Below, one piece after another: positions 45,295 through 57,260 of a stretch of DNA of 64,000 bases. The stretch lies in the NCBI RefSeq assembly GCF_023898315.1, contig NC_064615.1, forward strand, positions 737,411,450 to 737,475,449, read 5' to 3'. Position numbers and translations under genes: made by a program. Position 1 is the first letter of the stretch. Each line of letters starts with the position of its first letter. The DNA is from Schistocerca nitens. Its lineage: Eukaryota > Arthropoda > Insecta > Orthoptera > Acrididae. The notes under the pieces were generated by a model. That model was given only the letters and a program-made list of their open reading frames with translations, did not search any database and was not told where the DNA came from.

Positions 45295-46734
45295 GGCAAT
45301 TTCCAAGAATGATTGCCAATCGAAGTCTCAGGTGTCCAAACGATACATATCGAACGTGCGATAGTAAATCGACTATGGAAGTCTCGTGGCGTGCGTTATG
45401 ATCAATTATTTGTAATCGTCATTTTCATTAGTTTTCCGTTGTTCCTTTACTTCGTGTACATTACATTCCCACCGTAATTATTTGTGATTTGATTGGGAAA
45501 CCCATACAGTTTCTGTCCATAGCTACTGTAATGTCTGCTGTTTCTCATGTTTCTTCTACAGATTGTCTGACATGGAAAACTCTAATTCCATGCATATCCA
45601 GCATAGAGAAATGTTTGACTTTTTACCGCAAATATGGACTTCTGCCGGACGAGGAAAGGAGGGACTGTGTTGACTGGTGCTGCGAAGTCTGTAAACTTCA
45701 TAAGAGGAGTGTCGACACTGAGATACTGTTGCAATTTCGTTGCAGACTTTGCATAAAGCGAACCAGCATCAGGAAAAATACGTGGTTCGAGTCCTCGAAA
45801 TTATCCATTCAGGCGAGCGTAATTCTTGTGTCGTGCTGGATTACGCGTTACAAGCCACAGCATCAGAACCTGAGTTATCCGCAAATACCATGTGTGACTA
45901 TTTCGAGTTTTGCGGAGAAGTCTGTTACGTGATAGTGACAAATAATAGTGTGCCAATTGGTAGAGCGAATAAAATTGTAGTAGACGATCTCATATTGCTA
46001 GACGAAAGAACCAGAGAGGACGACCTTCTAAAAGTGAAATAGATCATATTTGGGTATTCGGTGGGATAGAAAGAGAGTGCCGCAAGTGTTTCGTTGTGAG
46101 GATATTGTCCCAAGACAAGCTGACTTTAGTGGGTCACATAAAACACTTCATACTGCCTGAAACAAAAGTCATCAGAGATGGGTTTCAGTTATACGAGACT
46201 CTAAAAGCTGAAGGGTTCGACCACGAATTCGTGAACCATTCTGTTGAGTTCGTCTTTTTGGAGGATACCAATGTCCACACCCAGAATGTTGAGTGGCTGT
46301 GGGAGTCTGTCAGGTCTACCATAAAAAGAGAAGGGCGTCCAGGACAAAGAGACGAACTGTACTTGTTCCAGTACCTATACTTCCACAACTTGCGTTTGCA
46401 GGGAAAAGTCGACGCGTGCGACACTCTGCCGATATTCCTGCGCGATGTCGGCAGAGTTTACCCCGGCTACAGGAAAAAAGGAATTGCCCCTGTAGCTTAC
46501 ACATTACACAGACTATCACAAGACGATAACACCGACCACAAGTAAGGTAAGTCATCTCCTTTGAATTTACAAGAGCTTCTCTAACGCTTTTCTTTTGTCG
46601 TTGCTGCAGTGACAACTTCAAACATACTCATAACGCCCGCCACGAGACTTCCATAAACGATTTACTATCGCACCTTCGATATGTATCGTTTGGATCCCTC
46701 CGACTTCGATAGGCAATCGTTCTTGGAAATTACC
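45295..46734 (+). mobile_element. Merlin-type (IS1016/ISXO2-like) DNA transposon
   Basis: Long inverted termini of about 105 bp flank a transposase. The left arm is 45295-45402 and the right arm 46628-46734. Shared blocks include AAACGATACATATCGAA, GTGCGATAGTAAATCG and TATGGAAGTCTCGTGGCG. The size is 1.44 kb. I could not define a target duplication. Confidence 0.8.
45489..46545 (+). pseudogene. Merlin transposase (ISXO2-like domain)
   Basis: The N-terminal part (from about 45530) has a zinc-ribbon-like stretch, FRCRLCIKRTSIRKNTWFES, followed by SKLSIQASVILVSCW. The middle part (to 46042) has PIGRANKIVVDDLILLDERT, with the first catalytic aspartate. The last part (46045-46545) has WVFGGIERECRKCFVV, then VIRDGFQLYETL (second aspartate), NHSVEFVFLEDTNVHTQNVE and WLWESVRSTIKR, where the glutamate of HTQNVE is the third. 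This is the ISXO2/IS1595-type DDE layout used by Merlin. Frame changes near 45850 and 46042 break the gene, but all catalytic positions are retained. Confidence 0.85.
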
Positions 46735-46970
46735 GCAACGTGTATTCAGAACCTGAAATTTCGTATAAGAAGTGCCATATAATTACTTTGAAGAGTGAAC
46801 TATTTCTGTGTAAACAGTGACTGTTAATTTGGATTGTTGATTGACGTCACGTGAGCCTTGGTGTATGTACGTCAAAGAAGTTGTGACACAGTGTATTCTC
46901 ATCCGATCCGTGACAGTGCAAAGAACTAGTGCTACGAAGTAAACATACTCCACGGTGGTGCGCTTTTGAC

Positions 46971-47110
46971 GATGCTAGCGCCACCTATGTGTAAATGTGA
47001 GCACTTATTTGGTAGCCATTACGGTAGACGACGTTAGTGTCACCTATGGGCAAAAGTGAAACCTTTGTTTGGCAGCCACCATCGTATACGGCTTGAGTGA
47101 CGTCTAGGAG
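46971..47110 (+). repeat. Imperfect ~60-bp tandem repeat in the LTR-element leader
   Basis: Units starting ACGATGCTAGCGCCACCTAT and ACGACGTTAGTGTCACCTAT follow each other, with a partial third (ACGGCTTGAGTGACGTCTAG). It gives about 2.3 copies ahead of the gag region. Confidence 0.6.
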
Positions 47111-47630
47111 CGACGCTGCAAATATTACCACACTTTGCAGAAAGGGTGCAGTGCTGACAGCCGTATGGCTTCAACTGAGTTGGCGCTACGGAACAGCTGC
47201 GACTATGGGGCCAGAATACAATGCAAAGTAAGTTGCGCATCACAGTGTTACCTCACGCAACTGAAAAAACGAGAGAAATTAACTGGCAGCGGAGATTGCG
47301 TTCTATAATTACGTAATTACGAACAGTGACAGTTAAAATTCTTTTGTATCATTAAATTAATGTAAACGAGACATTATTTACCTTGCCAATTGTACAGCAA
47401 AGTAAATATCACTACCAGACCTTGCTTACTTAGTAGTCTAATTTTTTAACAACACTTAATACAATTGCAGAACTGTATTTACCTTGGCTTCTATTTCATT
47501 CTCTCTTTCTTTCGTTTACGTGATCTTGTATGTTATGTGTGCTTCTGGGCATGAATTACAGCGTTGAATGCATACGGTGTTGTAGTTTGGTTATGGTTAT
47601 GGTCATCCATTCTGTGCTACAACTGTTGTT

Positions 47631-49160
47631 GTGATTTGTTTATTTTTTGGTTGTGTGACTTATTTGTGGTTCAATGTGGCAAATCAAGCTGTTCATGCAA
47701 CTGCAGTAGATAGGGAGGTGAAAGCAGATTACTTAGGTGAAAGTAATCAGGTGGAGATGAAAACAGAAGCAAGTAGTAGTGAAATGTTGAAGGATTCCGG
47801 TATAGGTGACAGTAGTATATCAACAGAGATGGGAAGTCCTAATGCAGTATCATCACCAGTCATAGAGACGTCTAGATGTAATGAGTGTAGATTTAGGTCT
47901 AACATGTCTATCGTTGACATGTTCAAAACATTATTACATGATAATAAACAATTAAAGGAAGATATTAAGCGATCAGAAGAACTACATAACAAACAATTAA
48001 GGGAAGATACTAAGCGATCAGCAAAGCCAGATAACAAAAATTAAGGGAAGATATTAAGTGAGCAGTAGAGCATATAAACGAACGACTCAGTAAAAAGATC
48101 GACGAGTCTAATGAGACTCTAAGGAAACTGGCTGAAACAAGTCATCAGAGGATAGATGAACTTACCATCCGGTTTGAGGAGAATGTTGCAGGCAACACCA
48201 AATGTTTTGAAAAGGTAGAATCGGATGTCAAAGAAGTGAAGGAAGAACTTACTAAAAAGGTTAAGGTTTATGAAGAGCATTTTGACCAACTGGATGAGGA
48301 AGTGAAACATTGTAAACACAGGATATCAGCTAATGCACTAAACCAGAATGCTTATGCATGGCGAGTAGAAGAGGTGTACAGTGAGGTAGGAAAGACTAAA
48401 GAACAGGTCGGTCAGCAAGTGAAGAGTGAAGTGAAATCACTATTACATGATGGAAGCATTGCCGGAGGTAGCTTCATTGGTATACATAATTATGAGGTCT
48501 TCCTTGGCATAGAAAATTTTAAGAACTTCAAACCAAATTGAAGATGGCATCCCAGAGATTTCTTAGATCAATTTAAGGGCGTGTTACCTGAATTATGGGA
48601 TGAGCACAGAAAGATACACTTCGTTGCAGTACGATTGGAAGGTGAAGCTGGTACCTGAGGACATAAGTGTACAACCTTTGCTGAATTTGAAAAAGAATTT
48701 TTGCAACAATATTGGTCGCGGCGGAAGCAAAACAAAGTATGTAACAGTCTATACCAAGGTAGAAGGTTTGAGAGAGGGCGCGACCAGAAATTAAAGAAAT
48801 TTTTTCAAGATTATTATGATAGGAACTTGTATTTAGATGAACCGATGACGACAGAAGCAATAGTGTCCTTGATCATAAGTAAACTACCGACAGGAAAACA
48901 GGATAAGTTGCTAGCAATCCCTAGAGATGACGTAGAGGCTATGAACTCAGCCGTAGGGCAACTAGAAACGTTCTATGATTCGCGAGGAACAGGAAGAGGA
49001 AAAGGTGAGAGTAGAGTACCAGGGAACAACAAATCCAATACAGATACCCATTTAAACCATAACAAAAGACATGGTGGATGACATTGTAACAATAATAATG
49101 ACAGGAGACATTATGGTGATTTCTGTGGCCATGGTGGTCACAGAGGCGACCGTGGCAACT
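47631..49160 (+). pseudogene. gag region of the LTR element (fossil)
   Basis: Coding pieces run from a coiled-coil N-terminal region (about 47700-48450) to a capsid-like region (about 48570-49010) and a basic tail. The capsid part resembles the gag of the element at 61847-64000. It is broken, with a few lesions. It is assigned by similarity within the window and by its place between LTRs. Confidence 0.65.
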
Positions 49161-49374
49161 AGGGATATCAGAACTCAGGACACGATGTATCGGATGACCA
49201 GTTGCGAAACTGGAAACGTGGCAAGTGGAAAGAGTATATAACTTATTTTGAGGGTGTAATCAGCAGCATACCTCATGCCACGAAAGCAAACACATTGTGG
49301 AAAACATTAAACTATACTATAGTGAGCAAGATCAATGACTGACTGATATATTGTGACATGTCTGAATCTGCATA

Positions 49375-50145
49375 CAGGGTGTTACAAAAAGGTACGGCCA
49401 AACTTTCAGGAAACATTCCTCACACACAAATAAAGAAAAGATGTTATGTGGACATGTGTCCGGGAACGCTTAATTTCCATGTTAGAGCTCATTTTAGTTT
49501 AGTCATTATGTACGCTCAATGGAGCACGTTATCATGATTTCATACGGGATACTCTCCCTGTGCTGCTAGAACATGTGCCTTTACAAGTACGACACAACAT
49601 GTGTTTCATGCACGATGGAGCTCCTGCACATTTCAGTCGAAGTGTTCATATGCTTCTCAACAACAGATTCGGTGACCGATGGATTGGCAGAGGTGGACCA
49701 ATTCCATGGCCTCCACGCTCTCCTGACCTCAACCCTCTTGACTTTCATTTATGGGGGCATTTGAAGGCTCTTGTCTACGCAACCCCGGTACCAAATGTAG
49801 AGACTCTTCATGCTCATATTGTGGATGGCTGTGATACAATACGCCATTCTCCAGGGCTGCATCAGTGCATCAGGGATTCCATGCGACGGAGGGTGGATGC
49901 ATGTATCCTCGCTAACGGAGGACATTTTGAACATTTCCTGTAATAAAGTGTTTGAAGCCACGCCGGTACATTCTGTTGCTGTGTGTTTCCATTCCATGAT
50001 TAATGTGATTTGCAGAGAAGTAATAAAATGAGCTCTAACATGGAAAGTAAGCGTTTCCAGACACATGTCCACGTAACATATTTTCTTTCTTTGTGTGTGA
50101 GGAATGCTTCCTGAAAGTTTAGCCGTACCTTTTTGTAGCACCCTG
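49375..50145 (+). mobile_element. Short IS630/mariner-type transposon K
   Basis: The 771-bp element is flanked by TA (49373-49374 and 50146-50147). Its termini are long inverted repeats of about 125 bp, beginning CAGGGTGTTACAAAAAGGTA at the left and, complemented, CAGGGTGCTACAAAAAGGTA at the right. Only the C-terminal half of a transposase lies inside, so it is an internal-deletion derivative. It is related in coding content to element H but has different termini. Confidence 0.85.
49560..49943 (+). pseudogene. IS630-type transposase, C-terminal half
   Basis: The 127-residue frame contains NMCFMHDGAPAHFSRSVHML, with the second catalytic aspartate in HDGAP. It then has WPPRSPDLNPLDFHLWGHLK, with the third acidic position, and ends RRRVDACILANGGHFEHFL. 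This tail is typical of IS630-related insect transposases with an HDGAPAHFS motif. The N-terminal DNA-binding part and the first catalytic residue are absent, so the frame cannot make an active enzyme. The remaining frame is open to its natural stop. Confidence 0.85.
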
Positions 50146-50147
50146 TA

Positions 50148-51318
50148 TATGTCAGCAGCTGTTGTCCTTAAGTACCAACATTCATTTCTGATTATTATGA
50201 GGTTTTATGAGGACACTCTTATCGAGTGAGATTTAACTTGGATGTGTTACTGCCATATCATTTTTTTACTTTCTATTTGTTTAATCTAGATTATATGTAT
50301 TACATTTTTCCTTGCCCATACAGTGATATGGTTTAAGTGATTACTAGTGTCTAGTGTCTATAGGTTGTACTATCTAAAAGTGTTTGATTTAAAAGTTTCT
50401 TACTACTCCTGCTTAATGATTGCTATTAGCATTTGTGCCATTCACTTAGTAACTGAATTTAACTTAGTGGAGATCCATATATTTTTTCTCTTTTTTTTCT
50501 TATTAGCCTGTGTTTTTGTTTTACTATATCATATAGAACATTGTAATGTTTATTGTAGCAGTAACAGACTATGAGTAGGTTGAATAGGCATTGCTAGGAC
50601 AACACCGAGACCGTCGTTAACCTGTTTCATGTACGCCAATGGTCGGATTACCACGAGGCAAGAGTGACGAGCTGACAACTATACTGCACATCTGCTCGTC
50701 GGCGCAGCGTCGACGTTACAGTCGCTCCCCACCCCTTTCAATGCAAAGATCACTCTCTTGTGCTGCAGTGTTGTGAGTAGTGAAATTTTTTTTTTTTTTG
50801 CTGGATTTTGACAAATAGTGCTGATGGAGGTTCTCCGGCTTTTGCCCAATAGTGCCATCAGTGATATTGTCTGCCTGGAGTAGCAATGAACACGTGTTTT
50901 TTCTACTGTTTTCTTTTATCTCTTTCTTTCAAGCACCTGCCTATCATATCTAACCTATTGTGTTTGTATTTATAAACCTTTCTATTTCAGGGACTTAATA
51001 TTCTTGTGTCTTATTGTGTTAATTATTTGGTTTATCCACTCTACTGTAAATTAGTTTTGCTATAGCGGTTGCACTGTAGGTAGGGATTTTTGTTATGTTT
51101 TTTTTCTTTTTTTCTGTTGACAACTGCTTACTTATTGTTCTTTATGTTTTCATTATTGTGAGTGACTCATGTCTGGTCCACATGTGGCAATGGTCTATAC
51201 CCGTGGGATGGGGCAGTACACCCTCTGCCCTCACACCACCTCTTTAACCCCCTGCAGGAGGGAATTATCTAGGTTTCGATAGTCTCTTCAACAGTTCAAA
51301 AACTTTTTTGTGCGGGAA
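50148..51318. other. Internal stretch of the LTR element without recognisable coding
   Basis: AT-rich sequence between transposon K and the 3' LTR. No pol domain is visible. A G-rich stretch (TGTGCGGGAA) lies directly before the LTR, where a primer tract is expected. Confidence 0.5.
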
Positions 51319-52234
51319 TGTAAGCATACTGTCATATTGCTGGCTTAGTTACAGAGTACCTTTACGGACAGCATTTTTTGCAGAGTCGAGCATGGGACAC
51401 GGAACTGTTATGTTGTGTTGTGGGTAGCTCTGCATGTGAGAGGCACTATTATTATGGAAATTAAAGTGTTGCTACAAGTGCTACATCAGTAAAGTGATGA
51501 AATATGGAAGTGATTTAGAGGAAAGTGCGTAAAGATGTATTTAAAAATGAGCAGTGCCGCCGATAACACATTTGTGTATCCTCTCGTTGTGTGTCGCACG
51601 GCATCAATCATCTGCGCGGTGTTCCATCTCCCAGATGAACTAATGTGAATCAGTAATACTATTTACCACAAAAGAGAGCACTTAAGTGCCAGTGTCTTGT
51701 AGCGAGCGTGAGAACGTGCGTTCGGTCACCGCGTTTCCGTATCATCAACAATCAACCACGCCGCGACGGTTACGCGCACGCTCGTACAATTGAGAACTGT
51801 GAACTGTAAATTAACTTTATGAGCAGTGTTATATTATTACTAGTATCAAGGAGGACTGGGACCAGATATTCGTATGTGTGACGAGCATAAGAACTTTCGT
51901 TCGATCATCCGGCTTCCGCATCATCATCAATCACCCGCGTCATGTCGGTTACGCGTATACTCGTCCAAGTGATACTGTGGACAGATAATCATCTAGAAGT
52001 TGGCATCAAAACTTATGACTTAGAATGTAAGCAGTCCAACCTGTGATTTCTTATCTTCTCAGAATATAGATGTTCATACCAGACATAGGACAGTGTTGTG
52101 CTTGACGTTGAGTGGCTCCCCCAAAACCCGCTTGCATATTTGGATTCATAATTTCAGGCAAGCCACCAGAAGTGTGGAGCAGAACAATACGACCGCCGCG
52201 GGATGGTCAAGAAGCGGTTAGAAGCGAGATTCCA
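51319..52234 (+). repeat. 3' LTR
   Basis: Direct repeat of 44272-45206. Compared with the 5' LTR it lacks a short stretch near the end (the segment at about 45150-45178). Confidence 0.8.
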
Positions 52235-52620
52235 GTATAAGGGACCCCCAACCACTTGTTCCACTAGGTGTGTTACAATGTTTTCATCAGTTGTTTCATT
52301 TTTCTCGAAGCACCACGAACCAGAGTTCCGCTTTTTCCGGCAAACTCGCAGCGTTCGTACTTTCATCTGCACTTCTGGCGCTCCATGGGGTCATAGCTGG
52401 ATTATTTTGATGTTCTACTGCCGATTGTAACTCCCTGATTTGTCTTTGTAGCTCGTCTTAAATGCCTACTAAATATTGTTGCTTACACGTCCGCGTCGTC
52501 CTCGGATCCGACGATATCGATCGACTCCGTATTTTCATTTGCTTATTTCCGCTTGTTTGCGGGGTCACTACTTTATAGCCCTCCTCAGCATCCATGTAAT
52601 TAATTTCGACAAATACTATT
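52235..52620 (-). mobile_element. Probable gag remnant of the interrupted Gypsy fossil
   Basis: The minus-strand sequence just outside the 3' LTR has a weak gag-like character. It is placed where the upstream part of the Gypsy fossil at 40880-44271 would continue if the LTR element had inserted into it. The assignment is inference. Confidence 0.35.
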
Positions 52621-53439
52621 TCAGGAAAACTATTACCTTATTCGCAAAAGTCTGAATCAATTCTCAACAAAGAGCAAAGTTTTTTTAAAAAAAAGGAAAG
52701 ACAAATATGACAAAGAATAAACAACATTCTCTGTTTCCATTTCCGGAATAAACAACAACGTGCACTGAGCTTTATTCATCGAAAAACTTTGGCTATTTGA
52801 ACGTAAAGTTCAGCAAGGCCACTGCTTTTAGGAAATCCAGGACTTGAAGACTGGTGATGAATGGTATAAGCAGTTAGCTGATCCTTAAATTTCCTAGAAT
52901 TGAAGGATGGTCCATCATCTGTTTCCAGCACATCAAGTATTCCAGACAAACTGATTCAGTTACCTATTATTTTTTCAGAAGTTCTTCATTGGTATTGCTT
53001 AGCATATTATAAAATTAAAGAAATTGATGATGTCTGTCCACTATTAGCAAATACTTATGTTTTCCCAAACCAAATAAATCTGCAGAAATTATTTATCCTT
53101 GTTAACTTTGTATTGACTCCACTATAATGGGTTCATGTATCTCATTTTTCGGATGCTGTTGATGTATGTTACATCCTGATATGTAATTCTTGAGTTATTT
53201 TTTCCAGGTGTCTTACATGAACTGATTTAAGTGTCCTTTTAATTAATTGTTCTGGTGTAATTATCTTTTGTCCTTCGAAGAAAGTTCCTTCAGTACAGCT
53301 AATCATTTCTTTAAAGATACAAAAATGTGACAATTCTTACGTCATTTCCTTAATTGTATCTGGAAATCGTATTTGATCGAGAGCCATATCAGATGATTTA
53401 GTATGCTCTTCGTGATTATCAGGTTCACGAAATTTACAT
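52621..53439. other. No recognisable feature
   Basis: AT-rich sequence before the RTE element. Short open frames only. Confidence 0.45.
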
Positions 53440-54355
53440 AAACTGGATAGAAATGCAGTACAAAACCACCAGTAGCTGGGTGCAATGTTCTGCAGGACTG
53501 ACTGCCAGCTTTCTTGTGACAGACAGCACTCGTCAATGCTCATCTCAGTCCCTTTGTTACTGTAATGCATGCCATAACACACGACTTACAGAAGTGTGTA
53601 CCATGTACGTGGCTGATGATGTGATACTTACCAGGCAGGATCTTGAAACTCAAGTCCAATCATGGTATGATGTCCACAAAGATTTGACCCCCATTTAAAC
53701 ACCCACAAGACTGAGTGCCTTGAAACGATCTCATCTCCTAGGACAATAGAAATTAATGAAGCTTCTCTTATCAAGATGGACACATTCCGATGGTTAAGTT
53801 ATCGACTACAGAGTTATGGCTCTGTGTATGGGGATGTGCGATCAAGAATCAAAATGACCTGGATGCGATTTAGAGCTGTCATTCCTATTATTTGTGAAAA
53901 GACGATGCCTATTCGCCTAAAATCAAAGACATACCGCAAACTGAAAAGGTCAGTTGCATTATATGGTACCGAGTGTAGGCTCATACCTATAAGTCCCGAG
54001 CACTCACTACATGTCATGGAAATACAGATACTGAGAAAGTCCTGCTCGACCACATCACAGTAAAATGATACAACAGCTAGCTGTAACGGCTCCAGTCAGT
54101 GAGAAGATGCAAGAATGATGACTTCGGTAGCATGGAGACATCATAAGAGCACCACCTACTATAGTCATCAGCTCAGCCTGTCATCTCACTGTCATAGGTC
54201 AGAAACAATGTGGAAGACCTAAATTACGGTGGTTAGACATTATAAACGCAGATCTAAGATCAAGAAACCTAAATCGACAGGAGACGCAAAATCTTAAGAA
54301 ATGGCATGCATTGAGCCACAAAGCAGAACCCACTCCAATGGGAAGGCATTAAGAA
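53440..54355 (+). mobile_element. RTE-clade LINE, 3' half
   Basis: Plus-strand blocks follow RTE order. Near 53460-53570, WVQCSAGLTASFLVTDSTRQ is a decayed version of the GVRQGxxLSP region. VADDVILTRQDLETQVQSWY (53610-53670) is the catalytic (Y/V)ADD box. Near 53776-54060, RWLSYRLQSYGSVYGDVRSR and MPIRLKSKTYRKLKRSVALY are followed by GTECR. Near 54200-54352, QCGRPKLRWLDIINADLRSR is followed by KWHALSHKAEPTPMGRH, the RTE C-terminus. The 5' half is missing and several frameshifts occur. The clade assignment rests on the LKSKIYRTxxRPxxLYGxE and GRPKxRWLD motifs. Confidence 0.85.
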
Positions 54356-54365
54356 GAAAAGATTC

Positions 54366-57260
54366 TTAAATATAGCTGCCTTTAGTTGAGTCACTGACAG
54401 GTAAAATCATAAGTACTGGTTCTTCCATTTCTACCTTACCTTCCTGTTCCTTGTAATCTCTGCTTAGAACATCAAGTAATACAGATGCCGACTCTCTCAA
54501 ATTTCTGTGGGTACATATCAATAGCGGAACGTGGTATATGTTTTCAGGGGAGTCTCGATATTTTTTTAAATGATTATCTTTCACTGCTAATTTTTTATAA
54601 CCATTGCCCATATTATAAAGGGATATGCTGTGCTAAAGAAAAATATACCTTTACTGTTAGTTGGGGCTCCTTAAGTATAAGAGAAATGGGTTCAAATCTG
54701 GGTCCAAATGTATATGGCCAGATCCACAAGCCATAAAATGTTTCCGAGGTCGACTCTGTCTGAAATGAACAATGGGGCCAATTCTGGGACCAAAGTAATG
54801 CACTGACAATGTGTCCACCCACACAAAGATTTCTGTGATAGGCCCTGACTCACAATGGCTCTCACACTAGTTGGTTTGTCTTCTAAGGATCAGTTACTGA
54901 TGAATATTCTTGACATATATAATCGTAACATTAACTGATTATTCCGTCTTAAATTATTTGTCTACTTTTCAACTTTTAATTCACTATTAAAATGCGATTT
55001 AGGTCAGCAATTATGAAGTATTGTATACTTTAAACGATTTACATGAACAATTATTGCAAGAGGCAGTGATGTTATCAACACTTTAATAAAAGAAAATACC
55101 ACATTCAGACAGATTAAAACGAAAAAATCTTCATAAATGCGGATAATTTTGATTGCATTGCGGAAAGAACTATGCAAGGATTTTCTTCTGAACAGAAACT
55201 ACAAGGTGACTAACTTTATACACCAAATGATAATAATAATCACGACATGACAATTCAATGTAAAATACATTCCTTCTTACATCATTTGCATTTACGAATT
55301 TGTTTGCAGTTTTGATAACATCAATTTTTTATTCATTTCTTTATGAACACGCAAAATTGCCAACACTTTCAGTCTTATTTGGGTCACTGTTGACTGCGAA
55401 AATATCTACAAACGTCAAAGTTCGCTCAGAGGTAGAAGGAGTAATAGGTAAAGTTAAAATCATCCTTACAAATTGCACTCACTCTGTAAGCATCTCATGC
55501 ATGGGTCCGCTATCTTCTCTACATAAAATATTTGTAATGTCTGACAAGATGGCAAATTATTCTTACTTTGTTCTGCATGTCTTTCTTCTGCTTGTTTTTA
55601 TTAAAGTCTGTCCCACACAATTGCAGAATTCGATCAGCACCAATTTGACCGATAGGAAAAGCTTTAAGTTGTGAAATAAGCTCCGAAACCTGTGTTTGAA
55701 ATCTATGATTTAGTGAATCCACAGACACATAAATTATTTCAGTAAATATTTATGCGTACATTTCCCCAACCTTTTGATACACATGAGGATTACTACCTTC
55801 ATTGTAGCACTTTGGAATTTTCCTTTTACAGGCAGAACTGATTCATCTGTGTTCAGTTCCTCTGCTTTCCTCATCGTTTCATTCCACAACTATTTGTGCC
55901 AAAATATTTGTAAAGTTTCCACTATAGTTTTGATTTCTCAGTATGAAAATGATTTCTTCTGATAGTAAGAATGAAATTTTTAAATCCTGCCTAAAACTGA
56001 AAATAAGGAAGCTCAATTGATGTAGGTTTTAAAAATATCCACTAGCTTTCCCACCGACTTCACTTTTCTTTCTTCTATCAGATCTTCCTAAAATTACAAG
56101 AGAACATCATAATTACTTTCTGATGATTCTTGTGGTTGTACCTTCAAACAACCTTTTGGGACAAAATGGCAACAAAGTCAGTCTGGGAACGCTTTTTTAC
56201 AACACCAGCTTCGTTGTCTTCTTGTAGTGGCTGAAACACTGTTAGCTTCTTCAGCTAATGTCTTACAGAACGTATTAATTCACTAAGAATCGCCAGAAAG
56301 TCCTTGCACATAATTAATACCTTGCATTACATATTGCACTACCAAAATCAAATTACGTGCTGAATGACGAACAAATGTAGCTATTGACTCCAGCTGTGTA
56401 ATCCTGCTTTGAAAAACTGTTGAATGTCCACTGACATTACTCGCTCCGCCACAACATTGACCATCAAAGTATTTTACGTCGAGAGATAAGTGTCTTATGA
56501 CATCCTGGACGACATCAGACAATGTCCTAGACCATATTGCAGCTACTTCATATAATCCCATAAACTCATCTTCAAGTTGCCGATTTTTATCGACAAATAT
56601 GAAGCAAATGGATATTTTTTCGTTCATGATATGTCGCAAGTCACATCTAAAAAGAGAGAAAAATATTTTACCACCTTAATGGATTTCACAGTGTTTTACT
56701 GTACATCACTGGATAATAAAGAGACAATTTAATTCAATACATGGTGAGAAATGCACTTATACATAGTTCGCTGCAACCAAGATTTCAGTTCAGGGGCATC
56801 TTCTGCTATAAGCAACATCAACTGATGAATATTTGCAGGTTTATTGGTGTGACCTTAAATTGCTAATCGTTGCTGACTTAAAAAGTGGAGGGACGTTATT
56901 ATCTTCAAAACCGCTTTTTCATTTTTCCTAATTCATGTGTTGAAAGAAGAATGACACATTGGTTCCTTGTTTGGCAGTTGACACAGGAGCTATGGACGAA
57001 CAACGAAGTGTATGTTTCTCTGAACTCTGAAATGTTCAGTTGTCTTTCGCCGCTGCGAAAATCCATTTCAAAGAAATGCATTATATGAATCTCTGTCTGC
57101 AGAAGTATCAGTTGTCAACGAAAGCACTATACTGGAATCAAAAGCGTTTTTACACACACTACAAAACACTGTCCAATTATTTGTCTTAATAAATGCAAGG
57201 AAGTGTCTTTTTCCATCCCTTATGCTATGACCTGTCTGATAACTTCTTGACACTTGTTTC
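54366..57260 (-). pseudogene. Degraded hAT/ZMYM-like transposase region
   Basis: The clearest part is 56283-56639 (minus): FIFVDKNRQLEDEFMGLYEV, then DVKYFDGQCCGGASNVSG and FVRHSARNLILVVQ. This order (D, GQ.YDGA.NM.G, HC.AH.LNL) is the core of hAT-type ZMYM/DUF4371 transposases, with the second aspartate position changed here. 55519-55728 and 57068-57253 may be the C-terminal and N-terminal (TTF zinc-finger-like) parts but are weak. Many lesions separate them. A retired host ZMYM-type gene is an alternative. I found no termini or target duplication. Confidence 0.55.

Larger units (their letters stand above)
44272..52234 (+). mobile_element. LTR retrotransposon fossil with two LTRs, gag region and nested inserts
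   Basis: Two direct repeats of about 0.92 kb (44272-45206 and 51319-52234) bound a region that holds a leader, a gag region at about 47630-49160 and no recognisable pol. By eye the LTRs differ at about 4-5 percent of positions over a sampled 300 bp, so the insertion is not recent. The gag resembles that of the element at 61847. It is broken, with several lesions. A Merlin-type transposon (45295-46734) and a short IS630-type transposon (49375-50145) inserted into it later. Confidence 0.8.
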
